A stretch of 64,000 bases of DNA from Phlebotomus papatasi (lineage: Eukaryota > Arthropoda > Insecta > Diptera > Psychodidae): NCBI RefSeq assembly GCF_024763615.1, contig NC_077222.1:23746001-23810000 (forward strand), read 5' to 3'. A program made the position numbers and the translations under genes. The notes under the pieces were generated by a model. It was not told where the DNA came from and did no database searches. It saw nothing but the letters and a program-made list of their open reading frames with translations. Each line of letters begins with the position of its first letter. Position 1 is the first letter of the stretch. Positions 40,301 through 55,300 of this stretch are shown here, piece by piece.

Positions 40301-43300
40301 CAGGAGTGTTTAATTCTATTAAATGAAAGGAAGATTTGGGAAGATTCTTTCAAAATAATTTTCGACAGGAATAATAATAATAAATTATATAAATAAATAC
40401 CTAAATAATAAATAAAATCATAAATAATATTTGGCAGGATTTACTTTGAGAAAATAAAATATGTCCATTTTTAAACTCTAAGAGAAGTATTTTAATATTT
40501 TTTTAAAAAATATTCTTGAAAATTTTTGTTTATAAAATTTTATCAAAAAAAATCTTATTTTAATAAAGTAGAATTTATCAATGATATAAAATATAGGAAA
40601 CTTGTTTTTATTGAAATTAAGTAGAAAAGACCTTTTCCATAATTGACATATTAATTGACTAAAAGGATCAAAGCACTTCCACTCCCACTTCCACTTCAAT
40701 TAGCACTTTCGTGCACTCCCAATTAGCTGTTACCATAATATATACCCCTTGATTGTTAATTTCACTTGAAATGGCGAAAAGTATCAAATCTACCCTATAA
40801 GTCGGGAGTTCTTTGATTGAAATTTTTGATGGTTGGCAGCATGACTCAAAAAAAAGAGCGTTCACACCCAGGTTTAGTGCCAAAATTGCTGAAAAAGGAA
40901 AGATTTTCGCGTCGCGTCTTCTTGTATAGATACATAATTTTATTTTGCAACAGATAAAAAAAAGAAAGAAGAATAGGAATGACGATAAAATAACGTAGAG
41001 AGACAGACTCGATTACCATCTCATATATTGGGTGGAGGAGATGAAGACGATGACGATGATGATGGGTGCTAAAAGGCAAATGCTATCATTTAGGTGGTTG
41101 TGTTGTATGTCTTTTTGTGTTCATTGAATGGCTCACGGTGTTTACCTTGAATTTGTCCCATGTTGAACTTTGTCCATCTCTTGGCTGGCTCTCTTCATAT
41201 ATAATGTGTACAAATATCACATTTTATTGTGGATTATTATTATTATTATTATTATTGTTATTATTAGTTTCTTCTACAAGAACAAAAAAAGAACTAATAA
41301 GAGGGTGGAGTATAATATTCAATTAATTTTATTTTATTCACAATTTCCCACTCAAAAAAAGTCACTATAAAGTGGTTTTTCTCACTGTATTCCCTCCGAC
41401 AGAAAGGAAAAAAAAGTGAAAAGATATAGGAGGTGAAAATGAATAAAAAGAATTAATTTATGTGACAATCGTCTTGGTTAAATTGTTTAGTGATGTATAT
41501 ATTATTTTTTCTTCTCACAATTAATTACACTGTATTTACCCTTCTTTAGATTTCCATAGAAGATATTTTACTCTCTTTTTTCTTAATCAGACTTCCCCAG
41601 TGCCTTGATTTTTCTTCACCTTCCTTGTCTTTTTTTGAATCTGTATCTTTTATAACGTATAAATGCCTTAAGGAGGATAGACACAAAAGGAATATAAGTG
41701 TACGAGAAAGAGTAAGAGATAGAGAGAAGGCTCAAAAAGTCCCAAGGAAACATTCAATAGCGGACAACTCAATGTCCTCGTTGGTCAAATGTAGAAGGTC
41801 TTCAACACTATATCAACCTTTGAGCACTCAACGAAGGAGAAAAACCACATGAGCATTAAAAAAAAATTATTCCACAGAAGTGCACAAATAATAAATGAGT
41901 TAACTTCAAAATCGCTCTCCATTGATATTTGATCTTCTTTTCGAGGAAATACGTGCGAAGGTTGATCTTTCAAGAGGTTGCATATTGTGGGAAGATATCA
42001 TGGGAAAATGTGTTACTAAAGTACAATGATTTTGTAAATAAGATTGCGTGAAATTTTAGTGAAACGTTTGATTTAAATGTCGACATGCTATCTTGACGGA
42101 AATACCCGACATGAAGTTTGAGAGCAGCTTTCATTCTCTCAAATTCAATTTAACGTCGATTAGTGCACGCTCTAAGATAATACGGTATAGAAAGTTAGTA
42201 TGATTAGTAATTGTTTCGTTTGCGAATGAAATATAACTTGAATTGTTTAATAATGGTCTGACGGAAATATCCAACTGGAAAATTGATAGAAGCTTTCAAT
42301 GTCCTGTCAAATTTAAATTAACTGTCGATATTGGAAATTTTGAATATATGGAATATGCATTAATTTTCTATTATTTAACATTCACAGAAATATGTAGGTG
42401 TTTCTGGAAAAACACTATTTTTTTTAATTACGTATAGATGGCGTGGTTATTGACAAAATCTTACTTCTGTCAAATTTGAAGTAACGGTTAAAAATACATA
42501 AGGCCCCAGAGAGTACAATTAGCTGAAAAAGCCTGCGTTTTTAACATAATTTTGTTAAGACGATCAGCAAAAACATGTTATAAAATATGTTGAGCAGTTT
42601 TCGAGCAAAAAGTGCTAACAAAATACAAGGAAATGACACTGCCTCGCGAGTGCAATTCAATTTTTCATTTCCTGCAAATTTTCTTACAAAGTAGATTGTA
42701 ATGTAATTATTACAGCTAAATTTCAAGCAAATTCCATGACATTAAAATTCACATCCCTTTTCCTTCTCAAACGTTTTGCTTATATCTATCTCACTTTTTC
42801 TTACACAAAATTGAATTTGTTATTACTTTCAAAAGAAGAAGAAGAGTGGGGAAGACTGAGATTGACAAATTACCCATCAAATAATTTCGTCAGATATCTT
42901 TAAGATTTCTGCAGAAAATATCTACACCTCTGCCGAAAATCTGCCGATAAATCTGTAGATATTACTACGAATTTTATTTGGGTTTCAATTCAATTTCTTG
43001 GTGATTTCACAGTGTTTATATAAAATAAAGAATTCTGCGCCGTCGTGTTATAAGTAGAGAATAGTACAGTGATATCTTTAAACACAGTGTCGACCTAAAT
43101 TTCGTGTTTTTGTATCATTCGATTGGCGATTTTTAAGAAATTAGTATTTTTGCTCACATCTTTTTAGTTATCTAAAATGTTTAATCGGTAATGCTTGTTA
43201 AACAGAACATACCATTTTCTTTGTAACTTCTACAGTTTCTTGATAAATTAACAATACTTTTGTTGAGACAATAGCGACTATGCAGATTTCTTATGCAGAA

Positions 43301-46300
43301 AATCTGCAGATTTTCGGAAGAATTTCTGCCGAAAATCTACAGATTTTCTCTAAATGTACTAGAATATACCGTTACAATTCAAAAAACCTCCGAGTAAAAT
43401 CGGCAGGTAGAGCAATGATTTGACGGGTGAATTTTTTGTGACGTTCAAAAGAAGAAGAAGAAGAGTCTGGAAGACTGAGATTGACAAATTGTGGATGGCA
43501 TCGACCGTTGTCGTATTTGTATTCGTTTTGTATCTGCATTTGGTGCAAGGTACGACACAGACGTCGCCACTTACGTGAAATGCTAACATAAAAGAAATGC
43601 ATTTTAAGAAAGAAAGGGATCTGAATCTTGATTTCATGAAAGTATACTGATCTAAAAGGTGTGCTGGAGGCATAACCCATCAATTTAAATATCAACAGTC
43701 TCATGTAAACTTGACAAGATTTTCAGTGTCCTGTCAAATTCAATTTAACGGACAATTCTGGTAATTTATTTCAAAAATTTCTATCCCACGCTCAAATGTG
43801 CTCAGAACTTTTTAACCCTTTTAATGACAATTTCCTGTTCTTTATCCACATCAAATGAGGCGCGAGTGCTGGATCATTTCAATGTGGGCCTGATAATAGA
43901 AAAGTTTCAATTCTCAACGAAAATGTCTCTATGTTGTAGACAATCTACAAGATTCATGGGTATTTTTTTTTTTCAATGAAATAAATTACCTGTAATTAAA
44001 TATAATTTCAATTTTAACTTTACAAACTATTTTCCCTTGAGAAGATATTCAATAGATTGTCTTCCTTCAACTTCACTCTTCGATGGACTTCTCATTATCT
44101 TCTTGTACTTTGTATGTTTTTTTTTACATTTATTTATCCATTGCTAACAGACAGTGAACTTGAAAGATTTAAACCACACCAATGTTAAGAAGAAGAAAGA
44201 GAGATGGTTCACTGTACTGGTTCTTTTTCTTCAACTTTGCATGACTTGGGAAGGGAAACTTGGTGTGTTGGTGTTTTGAAAGACTTTGCTAAATTCAATG
44301 TCCCTGGAAGATAAACTTGTATCGCAAGAACAATTCTATGTACAAGGTCTTTTTTCCACGTGCTATGTTGTACTCAGATGACTTTACAATGGGCATAATT
44401 GCAGAGGGTTTAGGGCAGTTACCATGGATATGGTATGAGACAAGAAGTCATGAAGACTAATTCTAATACAGAAAATTGACTCAAAAGAGTCCCATCGACA
44501 TGAACTCGCATTAGAAGTTCAAGCAGAACAAGAAGTATCGCAGACAAGAAGAAGCAAGATGAGGAGAATCAAGGCCGGCCATTCAATTGTGGTGTCTCCG
44601 CTTTATATGTATATATTTAACTATATATAGCATTAGTTAGATATCATAGAAGATAGTAATAAGTTTAGAACTTGTAATGTTTGAATTTCAATGTGCTCTT
44701 CATTTTGTATCTCACATGTCTGTCTTGTTCATCTTATTATGTTGATCTGTTCAAAATAATCTTCAATTCAACTTAATTTCAAAGTACTTTGCTCTCTCTA
44801 TGTCTTCTTGAATCTTTTTTGCTTCTTTTTCTACTTCTCACTATGGGACTTTGTACAAAAAAAAAGAGGAAAACTAACGAGAAGAGAAAAGAATGTCTCA
44901 AGTGAGTGAGAAAAAAGAGATCGAATTCAAATATGTAATGAGAAATTGGATAGAGATCTAATGACTAAAGAAATGGTGGTAGAAAATAAGAAAATAACTC
45001 GATGGATATTTAATTCGATGAGTTTTCATTTACAGAGAAATGTATGTTTTGTGGTATTCCTATAAAGGAACAAGAAAAAAAAGAGGAGTAAAAACTCAAA
45101 ACATTCCAATGAACTTCAATTTTCGACTTTTCCCTTCTTTCACTTCTCGATTTTAACTCTCTTTAACTGTCAGTTTTGTCTAAAGTATAAATTATTTTTA
45201 ATGACTTGAGAAGTGAAAATCACGGATTTTTTTGTTTTAAAAGTGATGGGAAACTTTCTTAAAGGGGCAATCATATGGTACATGTTTTGATTTTTCAGAT
45301 CAAATAATTGAGAAATTTTTAGAGATAAACAGTAGGGGGGTTTCTTGACAAGTTTGAAAATACAGTAGACTCTCTTTAAAATTCGGGCATATAGGACCGA
45401 AAAGTCAGCCGAATTAGACAGAAATTCGGGCGACATGTGCATATAGATATTGAGTTTACACACTGATTTACATCGTAAATTGCATGAAAATCCCTCAATA
45501 ATGCAAAATCACATCAAAACTAAGACAAACCATGCCAAATTTGACCACATTTGATTCATTTGATAATCATAATCAAACTTAAAAAATGTCAACAAACTTT
45601 TTCAAATGTAACCGCTGCCCGAATTAAAAAGTAGCCCGATCTTAAAAGAGCCGAATTTGCGAGAGTCTACTGTAAATGTTTAGGGTAGAGTAAAGCGATT
45701 TCGGGTAAAAATGGTTATAATTGAAAATCTCATGAGGAGGAAAACTTCTAGTGAGGTCGATAATTACACTGAGAAAAAACGGGGGTTCGCTTAACTTTTT
45801 TTCCTTATAAATTTAACACTTTTTAGGTGTAAAAATATATCAACATTTTTTAATGTTAATTTTACACCTTTTTAAGGGTAGAAATAACATGAAAAAGAAT
45901 AACTTTAACCCCTAATACATCCAAAAAGCATAATATTTACACCGATTTTGGATCAATAGTGCAGGGTAAAATTAACATTTCTGGAATGTTATTTTAACTT
46001 TTTCGGATTTCTCTCAGTGTATATGAAGGGTCCCTTTACGAAGAAAAAAATGTCCATTCTGATACACAGAAAAAAAAATTTGCAAAATTGTTCGTAAATG
46101 TTTGAGAATTTCTACTGTGGACTTATAAAATGCTCGTAAATCGTATAACCCTCTAAAAAGTTTGTAATTTTTTTTACTTTTTTAAACATTGTTCGTGGCA
46201 TGATCACTTGACGAACATTTTTTGTTTTTTCTTCAAACATTTGTTCGTAAATGTTCGTAAATAAAAAAAACCTTCGTAAAATTTTGTCATTTTTTTGTAA

Positions 46301-49300
46301 ACAGTAATGAGCTAAAAAAAACATGGTCACTTTTTCCTTGGAATAGCACCGTTATGCAGTACATACAATTATGCAAATTTTTCTACCATTGGAAGTCAAA
46401 TTATGAAATCACTCTTGAAATACGCCTTAAAGTATACTATTTTATGACACCGGAAATTTGAAAACGGTCCCGAAAATGTGCTTAATCGCGGGACAGAGTG
46501 TAGAGGCCATAAGGTTTCTTATTTTTGAATTTTAAAATTTGATAAAAATAATTTCTTTTACCGAATTTTTGTAAGTCTTCGTATAACCAATAATTTACTT
46601 ATTTTTTTTATACTGAAGTTTATGTATCCACTCTTCCCAGCGTACAACTTACTATTTCAATTTAACTGAAGATCTATGTAATTTCAGGCAAATTCTGCTA
46701 ACCATGTCACATATAAGATTAATATTAAGATTAATACTTTCTGAACTGCGAGAATGCCAAAAAAAGATATCAAGTGTTTTACCATGCCTCTCTCTCGCTT
46801 TTCGCTCGAAAACTGACCGAATCACAGTTGGCATGCATGGAAAATTGCTCGAATTGCCTGTAATACGATTCAGAAAGGAATTAATACGAGCAGTAATATC
46901 TTACTCATCGTATAACTCCACTAGAGTGTACTCTTTCTGACACACGCGATTTTTCATTTTGCACACTATATACCTCTCTTTCCGGCTTTTCTTAATATTA
47001 ATATTAATCTTATAAGCGACACCACGGTTAGAATGAATCTCGCGAGACAGTGCCATTTTCATATACTTGGTTAGCAATTTTTGTTTGAAAACTGCTCACT
47101 GGTCAGCATATTTTTGCTGATCGACTCAGCAAAAATATGCTGAAAACGATGCCTTTTTCAGCTATTTGTGTTCTCTGGGTTATCAAGTTTTATTTAGATT
47201 TGAAATAAGTTAATATCCTGCAACTTTGTTGAATACACCATCTTCATTTGATTTCCGGAAGAGGCGCTTGAATCGTAAATAGCTACTTTTATGTCACTAT
47301 ATATTACATGAAGCACGCATGTTTCATGTAAGTTAAAATGGTTAAAACGATCCGAACTCATTCTGTTTAGTGCATTAAATTAGCATTTTTTTCTAAAGTT
47401 AACAAATAGGAAAACGATATATATCAAAGCTTAGACAAAAACACTAATGCACGGCTCCATCAAAGAAAGACAAATTACATGATTTTCAAAGTATGAGCAA
47501 TAAAAAGTGAAGATTCTCTACAACGTTTCAACCACTGCACATTGTTAAAAATGATACTCGTTCACAGACTATTAAAATTCACTCTTTCCCTGGTCTTTAT
47601 TATTCAACTCTTGGTTTTTCTTTTTTAGTTCTTTTTATTCTCTCCAAAGTTCTTCATTCGCTTGAATAAACCTCCCTCATCGAAAATATTCTTGGTTGAA
47701 TACATGTAATACATTGAATATAGATAGCGGAAGCTGAAATGTAGCCAAAAAACTGAATCATTGTATAATGCAAAGTACTTCCTCCCCTTTTACTATACAT
47801 TGACTCTTCATACTGCGACAGAGATGAGAATTTTCCTTCTTGTACCCCCTTCTAGAAATTTTATATACTACAATTTCACAAGAAGTACAAGAACTTCTGA
47901 AGAAAATTCACCATAAGGAGGAAGATATCCAAAAATAATTATAAATAGGAAGTTCTATATTAGAGAATATCTGCTTAAGTAGGGAATGGAAAACTTTTTC
48001 AATCTTTCTTCCTTTTTAAAAACTTTCAATATATTAGAGATAATTCCCTTCGGAAAATATTATTTTTTTTTTGTATCAAAATGGCAAAAAGAAAGTCAGC
48101 AATTGATTGAATATTAAGTTGTCTATTAAATACTTTTTATTTCCTTCTTTCTCTTTCACATTTTCCTCTCTTTTTCGTACAACACAATCTTATTCCCCCT
48201 TTTAATTTACTATACCAAGTATAGTAAAAGAAAAAAATACGTTTTTATATCAAAAAACTTCCAACACAATACTTTCACTTTTCACTATTTCTGTCTCGAC
48301 ACTTTTCCTTTCCCTCTTCTGAAATTGTGATAAAATTTAGAAATGTTTTAGGTAGAAATTTAAATTTCTTTTAGTAAATTGAACTATTTCAAAAGAAAAA
48401 AACTTTTATTTTAAGTTTGATTTGTTGAATAATCGATAAATTCTCAAGATACCCTCTTTCTCAGTTCAATGGAGATCTTTTTTTTGAGCAATTTCTCTAC
48501 GGTCTATTTAATTAAAAGAAAAACATTCAGTAGCTGAGTAATATCAAATTACATTAAAACCTTAAAAGCTCAATACGCAGGGAAATCAATTGCCAAATAT
48601 AGCAAATAAAATAAATAAATTTGCACTCAATTTACAAAGAGATAGTGGCATTTTCTCTTGCGGCACTCAAAATGGCATGAACTTAAATAATAATAATAAT
48701 ACCTCTATCTTGTTGGATATTTTCACACATCATGTTTAATCTACGTGAGACATAAGAAATTATAAAGTATAAATCATACAATTATTAAGAGTAAATCTTT
48801 AGAGACAAAAGATTAATTCTATCAATTAATCTCTCTGCAAAGTGCTCGTTATTTTCCATTAGCTCACATTTTTTTAAATAAACTCCTAAACCACGTTGGA
48901 TAAATCACAATGCACAAGAAAGAGACTTCAAATAAGAAAAGTTTCACTCTTTCACTTTGATTTTATTTTACATTACTTCAAGCCAAATAGAAAGAGATAC
49001 CACCAATGCGTTCATTTAACTTATGAATATATGTAGTTTAAGAAACACAAAAAAAAGAAGTGATTGTGGTATTTGAAAATTGTGCTTCAGAGTGAAATTG
49101 GCGCATTTTGCAAGAGCCGACACACACTATTTTTCTTATCGTACACCAACAATCTGCCACTGTTCACAATTTATTAGCCACAATTGAATTGCGTCTCCTC
49201 ATTTTGCATTTTCGAAATTGCTCTCAATTGAAATTGTGAAAATTTCTCCCTATAACGAAAAATAAAATAAAAGAAAAAAAACATTGCAAATTGCATTTCA

Positions 49301-52300
49301 TGCTATTGCTGTATGCAACGAAATCATACTCCACTCTCATTTTATCTCACAAAATGAAATTTGAAGTGAAGTTTTCTGTTAGCCCTCAATTGGACTTCCT
49401 AAAACCGAAAGGTATGAAGTTAGGGAAGTGATTGGTACTTTTGAATAAATTCATTGCCCACGGGCTACCTCGAAGGCAAATCAATATAAATTAGTAGTGA
49501 TGGGAAATGCCCTGAATATTGTAGGGCACGACTCTATTTTACATTATATTATACGCTCAAGAGGGGAAGTGATTCAGCTATCAAAATTCGCTCTTTGGAA
49601 ATATAATTTAGCAATATAATAGTCACGAAAAAAATACCAAGTTGAGGATATTCGCAATGTTCCTTTCGAAATAAAAATCTCCCACTGAGCTGTAGGAGAG
49701 ACCGGGGCAGCATTAGCCACGTATAATATTCGATAGTGGTACTTTATAGTTTGCCTGCGAAGGAATATTGAGTTAACCACTCTTTATTCTATATATATAT
49801 ATACTTCCCTTACTTTTTTTTTAATTAGGGGTTCATCAATAAGATGATTGCCCCATACTTCCCTTACTATTCATTGAAATGTTTATCAGTCTCATACAAA
49901 CATTTTTTGTACAAGTTGTACACAAACAAGAATTTCATTTTGTGGTTAATGCTACCCCGGTCTTCTCTACCTCGGCTAAATGGCTAAATTTGTCTTTTTG
50001 ATGAATAAAATCATATCCTTGCGGAATATATCGTCAGTTTCGAACAAGACTATTGTAAGTTTACTTACTGTAGCATAAAAATATGGTAACATTGGATGCA
50101 GAAACCATAAATCTACATAAAAAAATATATATATATATATATATATATATTCATTAAATTGTTCCTGCGAAAGTTATGAGAATAAGACCGAAAATCACTC
50201 GACATAATTATCGAATTTTACACTAAATAACATTAAAAATAGCATTAACTAGAAAATTAGGTCTAATAAAATATTTTCAAAAGTTAAAAATTTACTGATT
50301 GTGTTGTAATTAATAAGAATTAATAGTAGCTGTCTAACTTTAAACCTCTCTCCTAAAAAGTTGCATTTTAGACTTCTAATAGCCTTGTTTGAAGCCTACA
50401 ATATTTGTTCGAATTTTCGAAAATTTCGAAATCAGCTGCCTAATGTGCAGATTTTTACTTGATTAAAATTTCACATTAAAATATAAACACATTCAATGTG
50501 TTCACCAGCTAGAGTTTTGATTGTTCAAAAGTATCTCGACCAAAAGGTAAATTATTTTCTGTTTAGGAAAAATATCAATAATGTTCGAAAAATTCAAGTT
50601 GAAGTTCGAATTTTAAAACTAAATTTTCATACCGGGTTGTGGAAATTTATGATACTATAATGAGATAGGAACACTCTGAGACTTACTGGTTTGACTTTTT
50701 TAATAAAAAGTAAAGACCTGCTACATGTTGACACGCGTGACATTTCGAAATTCGATTGGGAAATTCCATGAGCCACCTTGCGGACTTATCAAGAATTGTC
50801 TCTTATAGTATGGTCAATTATTCCGACATTGAAGTTATTGGGCTATTTTTCGAAACAAAATTGAATAGAAAAATACAAAATAGAATGAAGATAATAAAAA
50901 TAAAATAAAATAGAAAGTCTGCAAGGCTTTCTAGGCTTTCTATTTTAATCAGAGCATACTTCAGGGAAGTTATACCAGGACGTACAGAAATATTTTAAGA
51001 ACGAACTAATAGGGCAGATGTTCCAAGACTCACCGGTTCATAGGCATAGTAGGACAAATTTCGAATTATCCACCCAAAGAAAAATTGAACATGACAAGAT
51101 TTTTTTAATGCTAATATTGACTTTTACTGCTCGAACTCCGCAGAGAGAGCAGTACATATAATCCCATGATTTTCTTACCCTCAAAATTTTCAAATTAGGT
51201 CTTCAGACTTTAGACGCTTTCTGAGAAATTATATCTATCCGAGCGGACGTTACGACCCCTAGAGCCCAAACGGCTAGAGATAGAGACTTGCACTTTTCGG
51301 GGACCACACCCCATAAGTCGATCCTGGGCTGGGATTATTAACATACCCCTCATTTTCTCCCTACCCCTCTCTTCTACGCCAAGATCATAGTTTTGGGATT
51401 GTTCCAAAACCCGTCGTTCGAGTTTTTTTTCATTTTTGGATGTTTTAGAGATTACCTAGGCAGACATTTCGTCCTTATACGAAAATACCGATGAATCATT
51501 CCATTGAAAAAGCTCTAGAGAACGTATTTTTCAACCGATTGGTATTATATTTGGGCTCGTTGGAAAGGTCTTAGAATTTCTAATAAGTCTTCTGAACCGA
51601 TGCCAATTTGTTATGAACCGGTTCAGAAACGATAACTAATTCCTATCCTAAATTCAATTATAATTCTTAAGGTACTTTGGACAACGTTGTGAGTGATTTA
51701 TAAATCGGTTGTGGGAATCGCTCACGAACCGGTTATGAACCGATAAGTAATTTTTGTCAGAAAGTCAGTTCTATTACTTTTAAAACAATTTTGGTGGATC
51801 TTTTGAGTAATTTGTGAATCGCTTCAAATCGGTTAAGAACCGGTAAATGGCAAATGGTACGAAAGTACTTTTGAAGTTTAGCATAGAAGATATGAGTTCG
51901 AGCATTTCACAAAGCCTAGGATGCCTTTCCACCCCTTTTTTACTCTTATCATTCTTTAATTGATTTATAAGGTATTCTGATACACACTTAAAAGATAATC
52001 ATAAAAAAAACAAAGCTTTGAACGCCACTAGCAGTTCTCAGAGTAACTATTAGTGTTCTGAAAACTGTTTTTTTACACTTTCCTTATTTCTTACCTTAAT
52101 TAAACTAGGGGGTACGCCCTTTGTATTTTTGTTTCATATGAATAATATCTGAATATCTCATCTCAATTTAAATCGCTTGTTTTATTGTCCATTTAATGTA
52201 ATTCTTGCCCTCGAATTGTCACTCATCATAATAACTTCACTTTCATATGCTAAACTTTTTGTTCTGCAATTATAAATGTTAAAACTCGGTGAATTAACAG

Positions 52301-55300
52301 CAAAAAAAAAAGAAAAGTCATATTGGGGGAAAAAGTAACATAATAATAAAAAGAGGGAAGAGAAGATGTAAAAGTTTAATGCATTGTCACAATTTATATA
52401 AAGTTTTGAAGTATGTTAAAGTGCATAAAGTCATGTGTGTGGCTTCTTTAGCATCGGAGTTGAAGTTCTCTTTTTTTTGTTGTGTTTTTTGAATTTGTTA
52501 CTCTGGCGAAGTCAATGATCTTCTTCCCTTTTTTGTTGTGTTATTATTTTCCTCTGCATTTTCCCCCTACTTCATTCTCCTGTCTCTCTTTTGGCCTTTC
52601 CTTCTATTTTGCTAACACACGATAGAATGCATCTCGATGGGATTTTCCCGACAAAGCCACAAATACATTTTCTCTCGTTCTCGTATCTTGGGATGGAAAA
52701 TTATGTTGATCAACTCTCGAGGAGAGGAGAAATAGAAAATTGAGGAAATTTTATTGGGGAATGCAAGAGAGTTTTGGTGGAGTATATTTGGGAAGAGGAG
52801 ATATTTTTAACGACACAAATTTTCATTTATAATGCTTCAAATGCTTTTAAAAAGGGGGACACAAGAAGAGGTATCTCTGAGGGGGGATAATATTAATATT
52901 GGTGGCTCAAAAAGTTGTTAAATGCGAAGGAGATGACTTTCGGTTGGTGTGAAGGGTTTTTTTATCCCTTGTCTTTTTACTCATTAATTTTTGTAGAGAC
53001 GGTAGAGGCTCTATAACAGCCATTGAGGAGTTTTTACGTAAATTTCATAAACAAAAAAAAAAAGAATAAATAAGTGGAGAAAACAGTTGGTTCAACAGTT
53101 GGAAAATTATGTACCTAAAAGTGGTTCCTTTCTCTGAACGACTGACAAAGGAATAATTAATTGCTAAAATGGGTCTCAAGTCTCAACTGCTAATTATTGA
53201 TTTTGGTCAGATAATATTTGCACCATTTTATGGTGAGGAAAAAAGAAGAAGAGAGGGTTGTCTTATGGAGACACAAAAGGTAATTTTTCTCTTTAAAAAA
53301 AATTCCTTTCATCTTCTTATGTGCTCAATAAAAAGTCAATGCCCTAAGTCTTTTTGGTTCTGTTGTTCTCTTAATTCTTTTTTTTTTCGGACGCCTTTTA
53401 GTACCACGAAAAATTTCTTGTGAATTATTCAACATGAGTCTGACTGACAATTTTCATCCTCAAAATAAATATATATATATTGTATTTTTTTTCTCTTCTC
53501 ATTCTCAATAAATAAAATAAATTGATGTGTGGAAGAGATGCTAAAGAGTAGCCAGACAAAATAATAATTGATGATATTTGGATGTTTTGTGTGTGGTCGA
53601 TGATCGGCATTTCCTTTTTAATTCCTCCTTAAATGTTCGTCTTTTTGGGAGATTTTGGTCATTTAAAATCATTTAAGAGTTGAAGCACTGAGAGATACAT
53701 TGTATAAATAAGTTCCCCAGAGAGGTTGAAACAAATTTGGAGAAATGTGAAGAGTTTCAAATTAAATTAAATATTATAAATCATTTTATATGTCCATATC
53801 TGAAAATAATCCTCTTAACAAATTGATGTTCGAATTCACTTCAATAGCTTTTTAAATTTATCACGGAGAAGAGGTTAACTAAAATGTCAATCGCTTTTTG
53901 GTTTATTTTCAGGTGAAAGTCGTTAAATTTAGCTACATGTGGACGATAAATAATTTTAGCTTTTGCCGAGAAGAAATGGGCGAAGTACTAAAATCATCCA
54001 CCTTCTCAGCTGGTGCTAACGACAAATTAAAATGGTAAGACATTTAACATTTTTTATTTGCATGGAAGAAGTTTTGAGGAGAGTTGGATAAAACAGTGTG
54101 AAAAAAATACTTAACTTCATATAAAATAAATTTCTGAAGTTTGACACCACGTGTACTAAAAGTTTAAAAACGATTTCATTTATGATATAAAATTAAAAAA
54201 AAACTGATAATTTTCTGTTTAGATAATTAGAATCATCCTGTAATATGATATTTTCTTAAGTTTAGTACTGATCTGTTCTAAAATAAATTATACCTTTTAT
54301 TACTTTAAAAAAAAACAAAATAAAGTATTTTTATTATTTTTATTTCAGTATTTCTATGTGATTTTTTTTCACTAAAAGTTTTAGGATACGTTTGAAATGC
54401 GTGTACTAAAAATTAGAAAACTCTTAAATCATAAAAGAGAAAGCATAAAAATAATCAAAAAAGGGAATTCGGCAAACATTTAAGTTTCAATATGCTTCAA
54501 ATTCGTTTCGACATTTCCATGCCTTAATATTTCTGTATTTTTAGTCACTGTACTTTTATCAAAAGCTGTTACTAATTTTTAGCCAATAAAATTGAGAACA
54601 GTGCTAAAATGGCGCTTTATCAGAAATTCAACAAAATAAGAGTATATTGGAGTCGCCTTGTCTAATGGCCTCTACACACTAGTAGCAATTTCTTTAAAAA
54701 TGCCCTTCTAAAGAAAACTTCGCCTATCCTTGTAGGCAAAAATGTCAGAATTTAAAAAAAGGCAATTTTTGACGAAAATTGCTTCTTAGTGTATAGATAC
54801 AATAAAACATTAAAGTGTTTAAACATAATTTCATTATATGTTAAATATTCTTCTGATTAAAATTTTAGTACAGAACATTTAGTACATTTTGTTACAGTTT
54901 CCATATAGAACTTTTTGTATGAAATGCAAAAAAAAGTATCATGTATGCTGATTTTAGTGTTCTGACAACTCTGTTTTCTTTACGCATTTAGAAAATTCAG
55001 TCTTTTCTAAATTTTGTCACTCCGTGTACTAAATATCAATTACGGAAAATTCTTAGACTAGCCTGCCATTTAAATGTGCTTTTTTAAAGATCTGGAAACC
55101 CTCTGTTTTCTTTACAGATTTAGAAAATGAAAGCATTTTTTTAAGTTTTACCAATTTGAGTACTAAATACCAATTTATAGAACATTTTTCACACATTTAG
55201 GAAATCCAATACATTTTCTTAAGTTTTATCAATCTGTGTACTAAATATCAATTGTAGAACAGCCTTAAATTTGTGCACAATTTAAATGTGCTTATTTAAG

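Larger units (their letters stand above)
31305..53912 (+). other. rdx: rdx intron 1 (22.6 kb)
   Basis: Bounded by GTAAGT and TTTTCAG. It contains repeats at 32120-32370, 32380-32635, 32806-33854, 34197-34518, 34882-35210, 37604-37992, 39904-40157, 42484-42665, 42828-43490, 45363-45672, 45767-46019, 46065-46301, 47000-47170, 49693-49971, 51121-51415 and 51540-51855, and microsatellites at 41232, 49790 and 50125. The stretches 35214-37240, 40800-42480, 43680-45360, 47200-49690 and 51910-53900 show no identifiable feature beyond AT-rich and polypyrimidine sequence. Large first introns in developmental genes often hold enhancers; I cannot point to one here. Confidence 0.85.

Noticed and set aside
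41625..41852. 75-codon frame with charged, coding-like composition
   Set aside because: Considered as an alternative rdx exon, but it has no convincing donor in a usable phase and no similarity I recognise.
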